The notes: generated by a model from the sequence alone, not told the origin. 64,000 bases of DNA from DUOA01 sp012839095 (GCA_050951505.1 JBMNJE010000011.1:682001-746000), one strand, 5' to 3'. Numbered from the stretch's first letter, positions 18,008-26,889 are shown. Numbers and translations are program-made.

Positions 18008-18850
18008 TTATACGGCTGTGTTGGTATTTTTCTTCCTGGCTGCTGTCTTTTTAGCGGGAGCGGAATTGCTCTGTTTCAGATGTTCTGTTTCCTTAAGGCT
18101 TTCCTGCAACGCCTGCATTAAATCTATAACATTTCTTTGAGGGATGGATTCCCTGGCCCGGACAACTTCGTCTCCCTCGATTTTCTTGTGTATCATCGCC
18201 AGCAGCTCCCTGCGGTATTCATCTGTATATTTTGCCGGATCAAATTTTGCAGACAGGTTTTCAATCAACTTAACAGCCATAGCTAATTCCTTTTCATCAA
18301 GCTGGCTGTCCACCGGTATATTGGGCACATGTGACTGATCTCGCACCTCATCCGGATAAAAGATGGTTTCCATAATCATTATGTTATGATATACCCTGAG
18401 AGCTGCCAGAGACTGTTTGTTGCGCATGGTGATCTTTGCTACAGCTATCCTTCCGGTTTGCTTCATTGCCTCCCGGAGAAGATTATATGCTTTTTCACCT
18501 GTTTCCTGGGGTGACAGATAATAGGATTTAACAAAATAAATAGGATCAATTTCTCTTAAATCAACAAAATCCATAATTTCGATGGCTCTTCCCCTTGACT
18601 GCTGAAGTGACTGCAGCTCCTCGTCCTCTATTATCACAAATCTGCCCGGTTCATACTCATAACCCCTTACAAGATCGTCCTGTGAAACTTCCTTCTTACA
18701 GACAGGACATGTTTTTTCATATTTTATAGGTGTCTTACACTCTCTGTGCAGGTATCTGAAACTAATATCCTTGTCCTCTGTTGCAGCAAACATCCTGATA
18801 GGTATATTAACCAGGCCAAAACTAATCGAACCCTTCCACATGGTATGCAT
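18008..18850 (-). CDS. ku: Bacterial Ku protein
   Basis: DNA-end-binding homodimer that recruits LigD in nonhomologous end joining. The 280-residue protein begins MWKGSISFGLVNIPIRMF and has the CPVCKKEV, YYLSPQETGEKAY and LRVYHNIMIMETI motifs of the Ku core, then a short lysine/alanine-rich basic tail that in other Ku proteins contacts DNA and ligase. First gene of the ku-ligase-polymerase operon. The ATG follows GGAG by nine bases. In Bacillus such operons are expressed in the forespore; I cannot see which sigma factor acts here. Confidence 0.96.
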   Translation of the reverse strand: MHTMWKGSISFGLVNIPIRMFAATEDKDISFRYLHRECKTPIKYEKTCPVCKKEVSQDDLVRGYEYEPGRFVIIEDEELQSLQQSRGRAIEIMDFVDLREIDPIYFVKSYYLSPQETGEKAYNLLREAMKQTGRIAVAKITMRNKQSLAALRVYHNIMIMETIFYPDEVRDQSHVPNIPVDSQLDEKELAMAVKLIENLSAKFDPAKYTDEYRRELLAMIHKKIEGDEVVRARESIPQRNVIDLMQALQESLKETEHLKQSNSAPAKKTAARKKNTNTAV

Positions 18851-18923
18851 AAAGTCCCGCTCCTTTCCTTTTTACTATCTTCTGCAGGAAAAAGATTGTT
18901 ATACCGATAGCCCCATGAATCTG

Positions 18924-18953
18924 AAAAGCCCGATACTGTCTCGTACCGGGCTT
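18924..18953 (-). terminator. Hairpin terminator after cysK
   Basis: Minus-strand inverted repeat AAAGCCCGGTAC / GTAT-CGGGCTTTT with only a short T run. It separates the cysteine genes from ku. Confidence 0.6.
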
Positions 18954-18999
18954 TAATATACGGAATATGGTCAGACATGCTCGGGGTGTTGTGAAAAAG

Positions 19000-19935
19000 T
19001 CAGTCTTCCTGAAACAGGGCTGTGGAAATATATCTTTCTCCGGTATCAGGAAGCAATGCAACAATTGTTTTCCCCTTATTTTCAGGTCGTTTGGCAATCT
19101 GAGCGGCTGCATAAGCTGCTGCACCGGATGAAATCCCTACAATAAGCCCTTCCAGCCTTGCAAGAGCCCTTGATGTCTCAAAAGCATGTTCATTCTTCAC
19201 CTTTAATACTTCATCAACAACAGAGGTATTCAGTACCTGTGGAACAAAACCTGCGCCTATACCCTGTATTTTGTGAGGTCCGGGCTCTTCACCGGAAAGT
19301 ACGGCTGAATCCATTGGTTCCACCGCTACCACTTTGAAATCAGGCTTTCTCTTCTTGATAACTTCTCCCACACCGGTTATAGTGCCGCCTGTTCCAACCC
19401 CTCCTACAAAAATGTCCACCTGTCCGTCGGTATCCCTCCAGATTTCTTCTGCCGTTGTCCTTCTGTGAATTTCCGGATTAGCCGCATTTGCAAATTGCTG
19501 TGGAATAAATGAGTCGGGGGTTTTTGCTGCAATTTCCTCTGCTGTGCGAATAGCTCCCTTCATTCCCTCAGGTCCCGGTGTGAGAACCAGCTCCGCTCCC
19601 AGTGATTTGAGAAGGTTTCTTCTTTCCTGGCTCATGGTTTCCGGCATAGTGATTATCAATCTGTAGCCTTTCACTGCACAAACAAAAGCCAGAGCTATAC
19701 CCGTATTTCCGCTGGTAGGTTCTATTATTACTGAACTTGGCTTTAAAATGCCCCTGTCTTCCGCATCCTTAATCATGGAGTAACCGATTCGGTCTTTTAC
19801 GCTTCCGGCTGGATTAAAGTATTCCAATTTGAGAAGCAGCCGGGCTTCAGCACCTTCCGCCCTGCTAAAATTGGATGCTTCCAGCAAAGGAGTGTTACCG
19901 ATTAGTTCAGTCAGATTTTTAGCTATTTTTGACAT
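19000..19935 (-). CDS. cysK: Cysteine synthase A (O-acetylserine sulfhydrylase)
   Basis: Makes cysteine from O-acetylserine and sulfide with PLP. At 311 residues it has the PLP lysine in NPAGSVKDRIG, the substrate loop PTSGNTGIAL, GVGTGGTITGVG for the PLP phosphate and the PDTGERY motif near the C-terminus. It follows metY after 130 bases that hold its own promoter-like sequence. Placement behind a CymR-like regulator indicates control by cysteine availability. Confidence 0.95.
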   Translation of the reverse strand: MSKIAKNLTELIGNTPLLEASNFSRAEGAEARLLLKLEYFNPAGSVKDRIGYSMIKDAEDRGILKPSSVIIEPTSGNTGIALAFVCAVKGYRLIITMPETMSQERRNLLKSLGAELVLTPGPEGMKGAIRTAEEIAAKTPDSFIPQQFANAANPEIHRRTTAEEIWRDTDGQVDIFVGGVGTGGTITGVGEVIKKRKPDFKVVAVEPMDSAVLSGEEPGPHKIQGIGAGFVPQVLNTSVVDEVLKVKNEHAFETSRALARLEGLIVGISSGAAAYAAAQIAKRPENKGKTIVALLPDTGERYISTALFQED

Positions 19936-19995
19936 TCTGATTTCCTCCTGCCTATTTCTTGGCTTATACCTTTTTTATAACTCATTATTCTCTGA

Positions 19996-20035
19996 ATACT
20001 ATGTAAAGCAAAAATACCTGTAAACATATTTACTG
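19996..20035 (-). promoter_or_regulatory. Promoter and inverted repeat upstream of cysK
   Basis: TTTACA (20024-20019), a 17-base spacer and TAGTAT (20001-19996) form a likely promoter. A near-perfect inverted repeat CTGTAAA / TTTACTG (20018-20035) covers the -35 box and could be an operator for the nearby CymR-like protein. Confidence 0.45.
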
Positions 20036-20065
20036 TATGTCAGGTGTATGTCTTTTATCAGCAGC

Positions 20066-21355
20066 TTATCTTGTAGATGCATGCAGTGCCTGCTCCAGAT
20101 CACCAATAAGATCATCGACGTCCTCTATACCAACAGACAAGCGTATCATATCCGGTGTTACACCGGCATTCTTTTGCTCTTCATCCGAGAGTTGAGCATG
20201 GGTGGTACTGGCCGGGTGTATTACAAGAGATTTTGCATCAGCTACATTGGCCAGCATGGAAAACAGGTTAAGATTTTCCATGAATCGTTTTCCTGCTTCC
20301 AAACCTCCTTTAATACCGAAGGTAAAGATAGAGCCTGCTCCTTTTGGAAGATATTTTTCAGCCAATTCTTTGTATTTATTCCCTTCCAGGGAAGGATAAT
20401 TCACCCATGCGACACGTTCATGACTTTGTAAGAATGATGCAATTTTCCCTGCATTGGAAACATGCCGTTCCACCCGTAGAGAAAGTGTTTCCAATCCCTG
20501 TAAAAACAGAAAGGCATTGAAGGGACTCAGACAGGCTCCTGTGTCACGCAGAAGCTGAACACGTGCTTTGGTAATATATGCTGCCGGTCCTGCAGCTTCC
20601 ACATATCTTATATTATTGTAACTGGGATCGGGTTCGGTAAGCTCAGGAAATCTCCCGCTGCCGGCCCAGTCAAAGTTTCCGGAATCAATCAGGATTCCGC
20701 CTATTGATGTGCCGTGACCTCCTATAAATTTTGTGGCAGAGTGAACAACAATATCGGCTCCGTATTCAATTGGCCTCAATAGGTAAGGTGTGGCAAAGGT
20801 ATTGTCAACTATAAGAGGAATGCCATTCTTATGAGCTATGTCTGCTATTGCTTCGATATCGGGTATGTTGATTCCCGGGTTTCCTATACTCTCAATAAAG
20901 AAAGCTTTTGTTTTATCTGAAATGACCTTTTCAAAATCACCGGGTTCATCCGGATTAACAAATAAGGTTTTGATTTCAAACTTGGGCAGTGTTGCAGCAA
21001 ATAAATTATAAGTACCGCCGTACAAGGTTGAGGCTGAAACAATTTCGTCTCCCGCACCGGCAATATTAAGAATCGCATAGGTAATCGCAGCTGAACCGGA
21101 AGCAACTGCCAGTGCACCTACTCCTCCCTCCAAAGCTGCCATTCGCTGTTCGAACACATCAGTTGTGGGATTCATAATACGGGTATAGATATTGCCCTGC
21201 TGCCTAAGGGCAAATAAGTCTGCTGCATGTTCGGCGTTTTCAAACACATAAGATGTTGTCTGGTAAATAGGAACAGCCCGGGAGCCTGTAGACGGATCTA
21301 CCGTTTGTCCGGCATGGACCTGCAGGGTATCAAACTTCCATTTTTTGTTTTTCAT
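20066..21355 (-). CDS. metY: O-acetylhomoserine sulfhydrylase (MetY-type PLP enzyme)
   Basis: A 429-residue Cys/Met-metabolism PLP enzyme. It has RIMNPTTDVFEQRMAALEGG, ASGSAAITYAIL, the PLP lysine in VVHSATKFIGGHGTSIGG and the C-terminal SLVIHPASTTHAQLS. The long GRFPELTEPDPSYN segment is typical of the O-acetylhomoserine aminocarboxypropyltransferase branch, which makes homocysteine from sulfide. A role with O-acetylserine is possible. It starts 35 bases after the cymR-like gene. Confidence 0.92.
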   Translation of the reverse strand: MKNKKWKFDTLQVHAGQTVDPSTGSRAVPIYQTTSYVFENAEHAADLFALRQQGNIYTRIMNPTTDVFEQRMAALEGGVGALAVASGSAAITYAILNIAGAGDEIVSASTLYGGTYNLFAATLPKFEIKTLFVNPDEPGDFEKVISDKTKAFFIESIGNPGINIPDIEAIADIAHKNGIPLIVDNTFATPYLLRPIEYGADIVVHSATKFIGGHGTSIGGILIDSGNFDWAGSGRFPELTEPDPSYNNIRYVEAAGPAAYITKARVQLLRDTGACLSPFNAFLFLQGLETLSLRVERHVSNAGKIASFLQSHERVAWVNYPSLEGNKYKELAEKYLPKGAGSIFTFGIKGGLEAGKRFMENLNLFSMLANVADAKSLVIHPASTTHAQLSDEEQKNAGVTPDMIRLSVGIEDVDDLIGDLEQALHASTR

Positions 21356-21390
21356 TATTATTCTCCTCCCTCTATAGTCTTAGATTGTCT

Positions 21391-21831
21391 CTAAATATAG
21401 TACATATGATTATCCATACCATTCATTTTTTGATATTTGACTGCCAGGTCCTCCAGGGTTATATCATCAACAAGCTCATTGATACAGTTGTTTATTTTGT
21501 CCCAAACATTCTTTTGAATGCAGTATTGCATTTTGTCGCTCTTATCCTTTTCCTGCTCCTCCACTACATGCAAATCACCTTCCAACACCCGCAAAACCAT
21601 TCCAACCGTAATATTATAGGGCTGATCTCCCAGTATATATCCGCCCTGCGCTCCTTTTATGCTCTTAACCAGCCCGGCTTTTCGCAGTACGGAAAAGACC
21701 TGTTCCAGATAGCTGACCGAAACTTGCTGGTTTTCTGCTATGGTACTGAGAGGGATATGCTCCTCTGTGCTGTTGACAGCCAGATCTATCATAGCCCGTA
21801 ATCCATAACGACCTTTGGTTGAAATTTTCAA
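21391..21831 (-). CDS. cymR: Rrf2-family repressor, CymR-like cysteine regulator
   Basis: Winged-helix regulator of about 146 residues with the family N-terminus KISTKGRYGLRAMIDLA, recognition region VSVSYLEQVFSVLRKAGLVKSIKGAQGGY and a C-terminus ending in a MYYI tail like that of CymR. It lacks the three closely spaced cysteines of IscR. CymR, with CysK, represses sulfur-assimilation genes when cysteine is plentiful; metY and cysK follow directly. I chose a TTG at 21831, which gives the canonical N-terminus and has GGTGAT in place; an ATG at 21846 is the alternative. Confidence 0.88.
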   Translation of the reverse strand: MKISTKGRYGLRAMIDLAVNSTEEHIPLSTIAENQQVSVSYLEQVFSVLRKAGLVKSIKGAQGGYILGDQPYNITVGMVLRVLEGDLHVVEEQEKDKSDKMQYCIQKNVWDKINNCINELVDDITLEDLAVKYQKMNGMDNHMYYI

Positions 21832-21876
21832 GTGAATCACCGCCATAATTAAACCTAGTATTCCTATATGATTTAT

Positions 21877-21905
21877 ATAATACAATTACTTGTAAGAAAT
21901 GTCAA
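21877..21905 (-). promoter_or_regulatory. SigA-type promoter of the cymR-metY operon
   Basis: TTGACA (21905-21900), a 17-base spacer and TATTAT (21882-21877). The start point would be near 21870, giving a 25 to 40 base leader. Confidence 0.8.
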
Positions 21906-21961
21906 TCCTGTTTTTCAGATTGTTTAGTAAAAAGTAATTACCTGCTTGTTTATAAGCTCAT

Positions 21962-22016
21962 AAAAAAAGCATGCACATAAATTTTCATGCACATAAATTT
22001 TCATGCACATGCTTTG
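21962..22016 (-). terminator. Terminator with an internal 16-base tandem repeat
   Basis: The outer stem AAGCATGTGCAT pairs with ATGTGCATGCTT (two G-T pairs) and is followed by seven T on the minus strand, after the alcohol dehydrogenase gene. Two copies of CATGCACATAAATTTT (plus strand) plus a third partial copy fill the element. Confidence 0.7.
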
Positions 22017-22043
22017 TATACATTTATTTCAGGCTGAAAGAGT

Positions 22044-23216
22044 TCATTCCCTGGAAAGCTTGTATATCTCAATGATATCAGATTTACCCAGCTTTACCAG
22101 ACTACCTCTTGTCAGCGTACCCTCGTTGGTGCATCTGTCTGCCATTTCTTCCAGTCTGTCATCTTTTATACCCAGTTGTTCCAAAGTTACCGGCAATCCT
22201 ATAGATGCAAAAAATTCCTTTGTTTTTTCTATCCCCATGCGTGCTGTTCTTTCCGGATTGAGGAAGTCCTGCTCCACATTCCATACCCTGACAGCAAACT
22301 GAACAAATCTGGGAATGTTATGCTGACAGACATAACTCATCCAGGCAGGAAAAATGACTGCCAGACCGGCTCCATGTGCAACATCGTACAAAGCGCTTAA
22401 TTCATGTTCAATGGCATGGGATGCCCAATCTTCCTCTCTTCCGGTGCCCAGCAAGCCGTTGTGGGCTATAGTGCCTGCCCACATGATCTGGGAACGGGCA
22501 GCATAGTCCTCAGGATTTCGGATAGCCAGGGGAATATTTTCAATAATTGTTTTGAGTGTTGCTTCGCAAAGCCTGTCGGTAAAATCTACATCAGCGGTAT
22601 TTGTAAAATACCGCTCCATTATATGAGCCATGATATCAGCAGCACCGCATGCTGTTTGATAGCTGGGCAGGGTATAGGTAAGTTCCGGATTCATAATTGC
22701 AAACTGAGGCCGAATCAAGTCGCTGCCGGTTCCCTTTTTGTACCAGCCGTCTTCATTAGTCAATACAGAACTGGAACTGGCTTCACTTCCTGCGGCAGGC
22801 AGAGTAAGTACAACACCTACCGGAAGGGCCTCCTCTATCTTTGCCTCACCGCTGTAGAAATCCCAAACATCACCACTGTAAGGCACTCCTGCTGCAATTG
22901 CCTTTGCTGAATCAATGACACTTCCGCCTCCTACAGCAAGAATAAAAGGAATGTCATGTTCCCTGCAAAGCTCAATCCCCTTGCGTACCAGTGAAACCCT
23001 TGGATTTGGCTGAACCCCGCCCAATTCTATAAACTCGATTCCGCTTTCATTAAGAGAAGCAATGACCCGATCATACAAACCGCTTTTCTTTATGCTGCCA
23101 CCGCCATAGTGAAGCAGTATCCTGTCTGCATGCCTCTTCACTTCAGTGCCTGCTAAACACTCCGTATCCTTCCCGAAGACAATTCTGGTGGCGCTTTGAA
23201 ATGTAAAGTTGTTCAT
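22044..23216 (-). CDS. Iron-containing alcohol dehydrogenase (butanol dehydrogenase type)
   Basis: A 390-residue group III alcohol dehydrogenase of the BdhA/YqhD kind. It shows GGGSVIDSAKAIA for the cofactor, LPAAGSEAS, the metal-binding D and H in CGAADIMAHIMERY, and HAIEHELSALYDVAHGAGLAVIFPAWM for the remaining metal histidines. It reduces aldehydes to alcohols with NAD(P)H; the preferred substrate cannot be read from sequence. The ATG at 23216 gives the family start MNNFTFQSATRIVFGK; a second ATG at 23237 lies inside a likely ribosome site. It follows apbE by 39 bases. Confidence 0.93.
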   Translation of the reverse strand: MNNFTFQSATRIVFGKDTECLAGTEVKRHADRILLHYGGGSIKKSGLYDRVIASLNESGIEFIELGGVQPNPRVSLVRKGIELCREHDIPFILAVGGGSVIDSAKAIAAGVPYSGDVWDFYSGEAKIEEALPVGVVLTLPAAGSEASSSSVLTNEDGWYKKGTGSDLIRPQFAIMNPELTYTLPSYQTACGAADIMAHIMERYFTNTADVDFTDRLCEATLKTIIENIPLAIRNPEDYAARSQIMWAGTIAHNGLLGTGREEDWASHAIEHELSALYDVAHGAGLAVIFPAWMSYVCQHNIPRFVQFAVRVWNVEQDFLNPERTARMGIEKTKEFFASIGLPVTLEQLGIKDDRLEEMADRCTNEGTLTRGSLVKLGKSDIIEIYKLSRE

Positions 23217-23255
23217 ACCTGATAAAACTCCTTTCATGTATTCTGAAATCCGGCT

Positions 23256-24338
23256 TTAATCAGAAACCCCGGAGGCTCCCTGACTCTTCAGCATATCCTG
23301 CAAACCTTCAGAGAAATGCACTGACCTGTCAGGCATAACCCAAATTGCCTCCACCCCGTCCAGGTCTTCCAGCAGACTCATGCCCTCTTCGAGAGAAAGC
23401 AGAAAGAGGGTGGTGGACAAAAAGTCAGCTGTAGCTGCATCCTCGGCAACAACTGTAACCGCTCTGAAATTTTCACCGGGCATAAGGGTATCGGGATCAA
23501 TAATATGGTGAATTCTTCTGCCCTCATACATGTAGTAACGCTGATAATCTCCGCTGCTTACCACTGAAGCTTCGCCCACAAAAATCGTGTCCAATGTGTT
23601 TTGAGCATCGTTGATTATAGGCATATCAGGATCCTGTATGCCAATTCCCCAGCGTTGCCGTGTTTTGTCAAGAGGCTTTCCAATGGTGCGGATATTGCCG
23701 CCCGGACTTATAATGCCTGAAAGAAAGCCTGCTTCTTTTAATTCCCTGGCAACCAATTCAGTGGCAAAACCCTTGGCTACAGCTCCTACATCCAGACTCA
23801 TCCCTTTGTCCGGCAGGTAAACTGTATGGTCCTCCTCATCTACTATCACTCTGTCCAAATCTACAAGCATGGAGGCAGCCCCAAGTTCCTTCAAAGAAGG
23901 AATATCGGTATTGACAGGATCGTATGATGCATCATCAAAATACCTTTTCCATATCTCAAGTACAGGCCCCATGGCTATATTGGTTTTTCTGCCGGTTTCA
24001 GCATACCATTCCCTGGAAAAAAGGATGAGATCTATTATTGCCTTTTCTACTTTTACAGGCTGAATTCCTGCATTGTCGTTTATTGTTTTAATATTGTTTA
24101 TTCCTTCATAGTTATTATACTTGTCGAATAATTTATGCAGTTCGCGGAAGCGGGACTGCACCATGTCAAAATAGCGATCAAACTCCTCTTTATTTCTTGT
24201 ATAACCTATAAATGTAGTATAGGTATCGAAAGTATCAAAAAAGCTTCCACTGAATCTCTCATACTTTCTCTGTCTGCATCCTGTGGGCACTACAGCTAAT
24301 AGAACTAAAACCAATAGCATAACCTGTATCTTTTTCAT
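23256..24338 (-). CDS. apbE: FAD:protein FMN transferase ApbE, lipoprotein
   Basis: Attaches FMN covalently to threonine or serine of exported redox proteins using FAD. The 360-residue protein starts with a lipoprotein signal (MKKIQVMLLVLVLLAVVPTGC, lipobox PTGC), then FFDTFDTYTTFIGY, SLDVGAVAKGFA, SPGGNIRTIG and the metal-site HHIIDPDTLMPGENFRAVTVVAEDAATADFLSTTLF region. It acts outside the membrane. The gene just upstream encodes a duplicated lipoprotein that could be its substrate; no RnfG or NqrC homologue is in the window. Confidence 0.94.
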   Translation of the reverse strand: MKKIQVMLLVLVLLAVVPTGCRQRKYERFSGSFFDTFDTYTTFIGYTRNKEEFDRYFDMVQSRFRELHKLFDKYNNYEGINNIKTINDNAGIQPVKVEKAIIDLILFSREWYAETGRKTNIAMGPVLEIWKRYFDDASYDPVNTDIPSLKELGAASMLVDLDRVIVDEEDHTVYLPDKGMSLDVGAVAKGFATELVARELKEAGFLSGIISPGGNIRTIGKPLDKTRQRWGIGIQDPDMPIINDAQNTLDTIFVGEASVVSSGDYQRYYMYEGRRIHHIIDPDTLMPGENFRAVTVVAEDAATADFLSTTLFLLSLEEGMSLLEDLDGVEAIWVMPDRSVHFSEGLQDMLKSQGASGVSD

Positions 24339-24447
24339 TTTATCACCTGTATTCAGAATAGCAAATCTGATAATATTTGTAAACTTGGCGGTCAGGATTT
24401 AAACCGGCTTCACATCTTGTTTAATTTAAGCGTTTTGGGCTGTACCA

Positions 24448-24479
24448 ATAATAAAGACTCCCCGTTTTAAGGGGAGTCA
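24448..24479 (-). terminator. Intrinsic terminator after the repeat lipoprotein gene
   Basis: Minus-strand GACTCCCC / GGGGAGTC hairpin with TTAAAAC loop followed by TTTATTATT. It separates the lipoprotein gene from apbE. Confidence 0.82.
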
Positions 24480-24511
24480 GTAAAGTGCTGAATTATAAAG
24501 CAGTTGACCTT

Positions 24512-25558
24512 CTATTTTGCTTTATCGTATGCTTCTGAAACTGAAGCTATATAATCCTGAACGCTGATGGTTACAAGGGAAGTCAGCTCGGGAACATCAG
24601 GTGCAGAGTTTTCATTGGTTTTCAAGTTCCTGATTTCCTCAATGGTTTTACCTGCCATCCATTTTTCCAGTTCAGCAATCTGTTCATACCATTCTCCGAC
24701 TTCGGACCTTGCTTTCATGCCATAGTCATCACCCAGCTCTACCTTGGTTTTCAGCTCTGCAGCGGGATCAGATGACAATTTTCCATCTGTGTCAAAGTTT
24801 ACGCGTACCTGAGCCGTATCGATTATGACACCTGCAGTTTTACCATCTGCAGTAAAGGCAGCAGCTGCCATTACTGTATCAACCTGAGCAACAGGACCGT
24901 TTTCGCCGTCTATGCCTTTGGATTTGGCTACAGAGATAACATGTCCCAAACCAACCTTTTCAGCACCGTTTACTTCTCTGGCATTTTCAAAGGCTTCAGC
25001 AACAGCGGCAATATAATCCTGTACACTTATGGTAACAAGAGAAGTGAGTTCAGGATCATCCGGAGCATTTTTGTCATTGGTTTTCAGGCTCCTTATTTCG
25101 TCTATTGTTTTGCCTGTCATCCATTTTTCCAGCGCTGCAATCTGCTCATACCATTCTCCTACTTCAGATCTGGCTTTCATTCCATAGTCGTCGCCCAACT
25201 CTGCCTTGGTTTTCAGCTCTACAGCAGGATCGGTTGTCATATTGCCGTCCTTGTCAAAGTTAACCCGGGCTTGTGCAGTATCAATTGTGACAGAAACCAC
25301 CTTGCCTTCTGCATCAATGCCGACAGCAGCCATAACAGTGTCAGCCTGCCCGACAGGGCCATTTTCGTCGTCTGCATTCTTTGAGCTGGCTATGGATATG
25401 TTCTGACCCAGACCAAGCTTTACTATGCCGCCTGAATTGTTGCTGCCGGTGCTCTGGTCCGGCGTTGGCGTTGGTGTGGAATTGTTGGAACCTGTGCAGC
25501 TTACTGACATAATCAATATCAGGGCAAGCACAAGTACTACTGAAAGCAGTTTTTTCAT
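24512..25558 (-). CDS. Lipoprotein with two FMN-binding-like repeats, candidate ApbE substrate
   Basis: About 348 residues: signal peptide ending at a Cys near residue 21 (lipobox MSVSC, not canonical), a Thr/Pro/Ser/Asn linker, then two ~140-residue copies. Each copy has GPV-Q-DTVMAA, IDTAQ-RVNFD, LGDDYGMKARSEVGEWYEQIA-LEKWM-GKTI-EIR-LKT and ends TSLVTISVQDYIA. The layout resembles FMN-binding (PplA-like) lipoproteins, and the conserved threonine in TSLVTIS lies where those proteins carry their flavin. Proximity to apbE supports this, but the classical S/TGAT motif is missing. ATG 25558 follows GGAGG by nine bases. Confidence 0.75.
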   Translation of the reverse strand: MKKLLSVVLVLALILIMSVSCTGSNNSTPTPTPDQSTGSNNSGGIVKLGLGQNISIASSKNADDENGPVGQADTVMAAVGIDAEGKVVSVTIDTAQARVNFDKDGNMTTDPAVELKTKAELGDDYGMKARSEVGEWYEQIAALEKWMTGKTIDEIRSLKTNDKNAPDDPELTSLVTISVQDYIAAVAEAFENAREVNGAEKVGLGHVISVAKSKGIDGENGPVAQVDTVMAAAAFTADGKTAGVIIDTAQVRVNFDTDGKLSSDPAAELKTKVELGDDYGMKARSEVGEWYEQIAELEKWMAGKTIEEIRNLKTNENSAPDVPELTSLVTISVQDYIASVSEAYDKAK

Positions 25559-25758
25559 ACTTCTTTCCCTCCAAAATAAATATATGTAGATTAAAAACAA
25601 AAGTATTATACCATATCGTTTTGTACTAGACAATCATATGTTAAAAAGATTTATCAAATATACATATTTAAACTTGTATATATGAATTGCAGTTTTTGAA
25701 AAAGCTTGTTTTAGGCAGCAGGGCTGATCAGAAAAGGCTTAACTTTGATTTTTTTCTG

Positions 25759-26889
25759 TCAATAAGAATAAGGTTTGTGATATTTGTTTGACAAGATTAT
25801 TCCATTATCATCTAAAGCCCTTAACAATCTATGCTCATATTCTTCCCAATTGTTAATTTCCTGAACACATTTACCAAATATAATTATTTCCAGGCTTCTT
25901 CTGATCTCATGGATTAGCTCTGAATTACTGTCAGAAGGATGTCTCTTCAAATAATCCAAGGTTGTCAGCAGGCTGTCAGCTGCCTGTTCCCTGCTGAATG
26001 GTTTATTTCGAAAACAGCTGTTAATTTTCTCATTTGCCATATGGCCTTCTGACTTTTCATCCAGTCCGAAGAGAGCCAGGGTTTTGGCATATCCAACAAT
26101 GCATCTGTTTCCCTGACACCTGCCGCAATTCTCTGTACCCAGACATATGCTGTCAAAATCCTGCTGCATGCGGTGATAGTATTGATGCAGTTCCCGTGAT
26201 CTGCGAATCCACTCTGATTCATAGCCCTGCTTGTATGCTCGGAGCATGGGTCTGATTAACAATACAGCGAGAACTGTATATACAAGGGCAAACAGAATAA
26301 TGCCGGGTACAGTCAGATATTTTTGAGGCAGATGCCGGGCCAGCCTGGATACCCCAAAAAAGAAAAAAACAATTGAAGATAAAAGACGTACTATTGTTTC
26401 AGGCACTTTATCGCCGAGTTTTCTTCCTATTATAATCCCCATGCCGCTGGAAGCAAACATGCCCATTACAGTACCTCCCAGGATCATCAGTGGAAAAGCT
26501 GCCTGTGAAGTAAGGGTAATTGCCGTCAGCTGAGTCTTGTCCCCAAATTCACCAATAAAATAAACAAAGGCAATGGTGAGCAAAGAACCCAGGGGTATCT
26601 TATGCTCTTTCCCGTTTTCCTCAGTTTCCTCAGGCCTGAGAGTCAATAAAGAAAATGCAATAAAAATAAAGCCTGCTGCGATTTGCACTGCGTTCAAGGG
26701 TATGAAAGCAGAAAGAAGACTGCCCAACAGGACAGCCAGGCCATTATTCAGAAAAGCACCAATCAGGATCCCAAGCAGAACTTTTTTTACAGGATACCTT
26801 ATTGCCAAAGTCATGGCCAGAATTTGACTCTTGTCCCCAAATTCAGCTATAAAAACCAGCAAAAAAGCTTCCAAAAACTCTTTAATCAT
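25759..26889 (-). CDS. UPF0016/GDT1-type cation exporter with a Cys-rich C-terminal extension
   Basis: A 376-residue protein. The first ~210 residues form a UPF0016 (TMEM165/GDT1) membrane domain with both signature motifs, EFGDKSQ in the first half and EFGDKTQ in the second, and six or seven hydrophobic segments. Bacterial relatives (MneA, Mnx) export Mn2+. The remaining ~150 residues are soluble and unusual: they contain CLGTENCGRCQGNRC and a helical tail. No yybP-ykoY riboswitch is seen upstream. The ATG at 26889 follows GGAGG by four bases. The 200-base gap after the lipoprotein gene (25559-25758) shows nothing clear. Confidence 0.82.
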   Translation of the reverse strand: MIKEFLEAFLLVFIAEFGDKSQILAMTLAIRYPVKKVLLGILIGAFLNNGLAVLLGSLLSAFIPLNAVQIAAGFIFIAFSLLTLRPEETEENGKEHKIPLGSLLTIAFVYFIGEFGDKTQLTAITLTSQAAFPLMILGGTVMGMFASSGMGIIIGRKLGDKVPETIVRLLSSIVFFFFGVSRLARHLPQKYLTVPGIILFALVYTVLAVLLIRPMLRAYKQGYESEWIRRSRELHQYYHRMQQDFDSICLGTENCGRCQGNRCIVGYAKTLALFGLDEKSEGHMANEKINSCFRNKPFSREQAADSLLTTLDYLKRHPSDSNSELIHEIRRSLEIIIFGKCVQEINNWEEYEHRLLRALDDNGIILSNKYHKPYSY

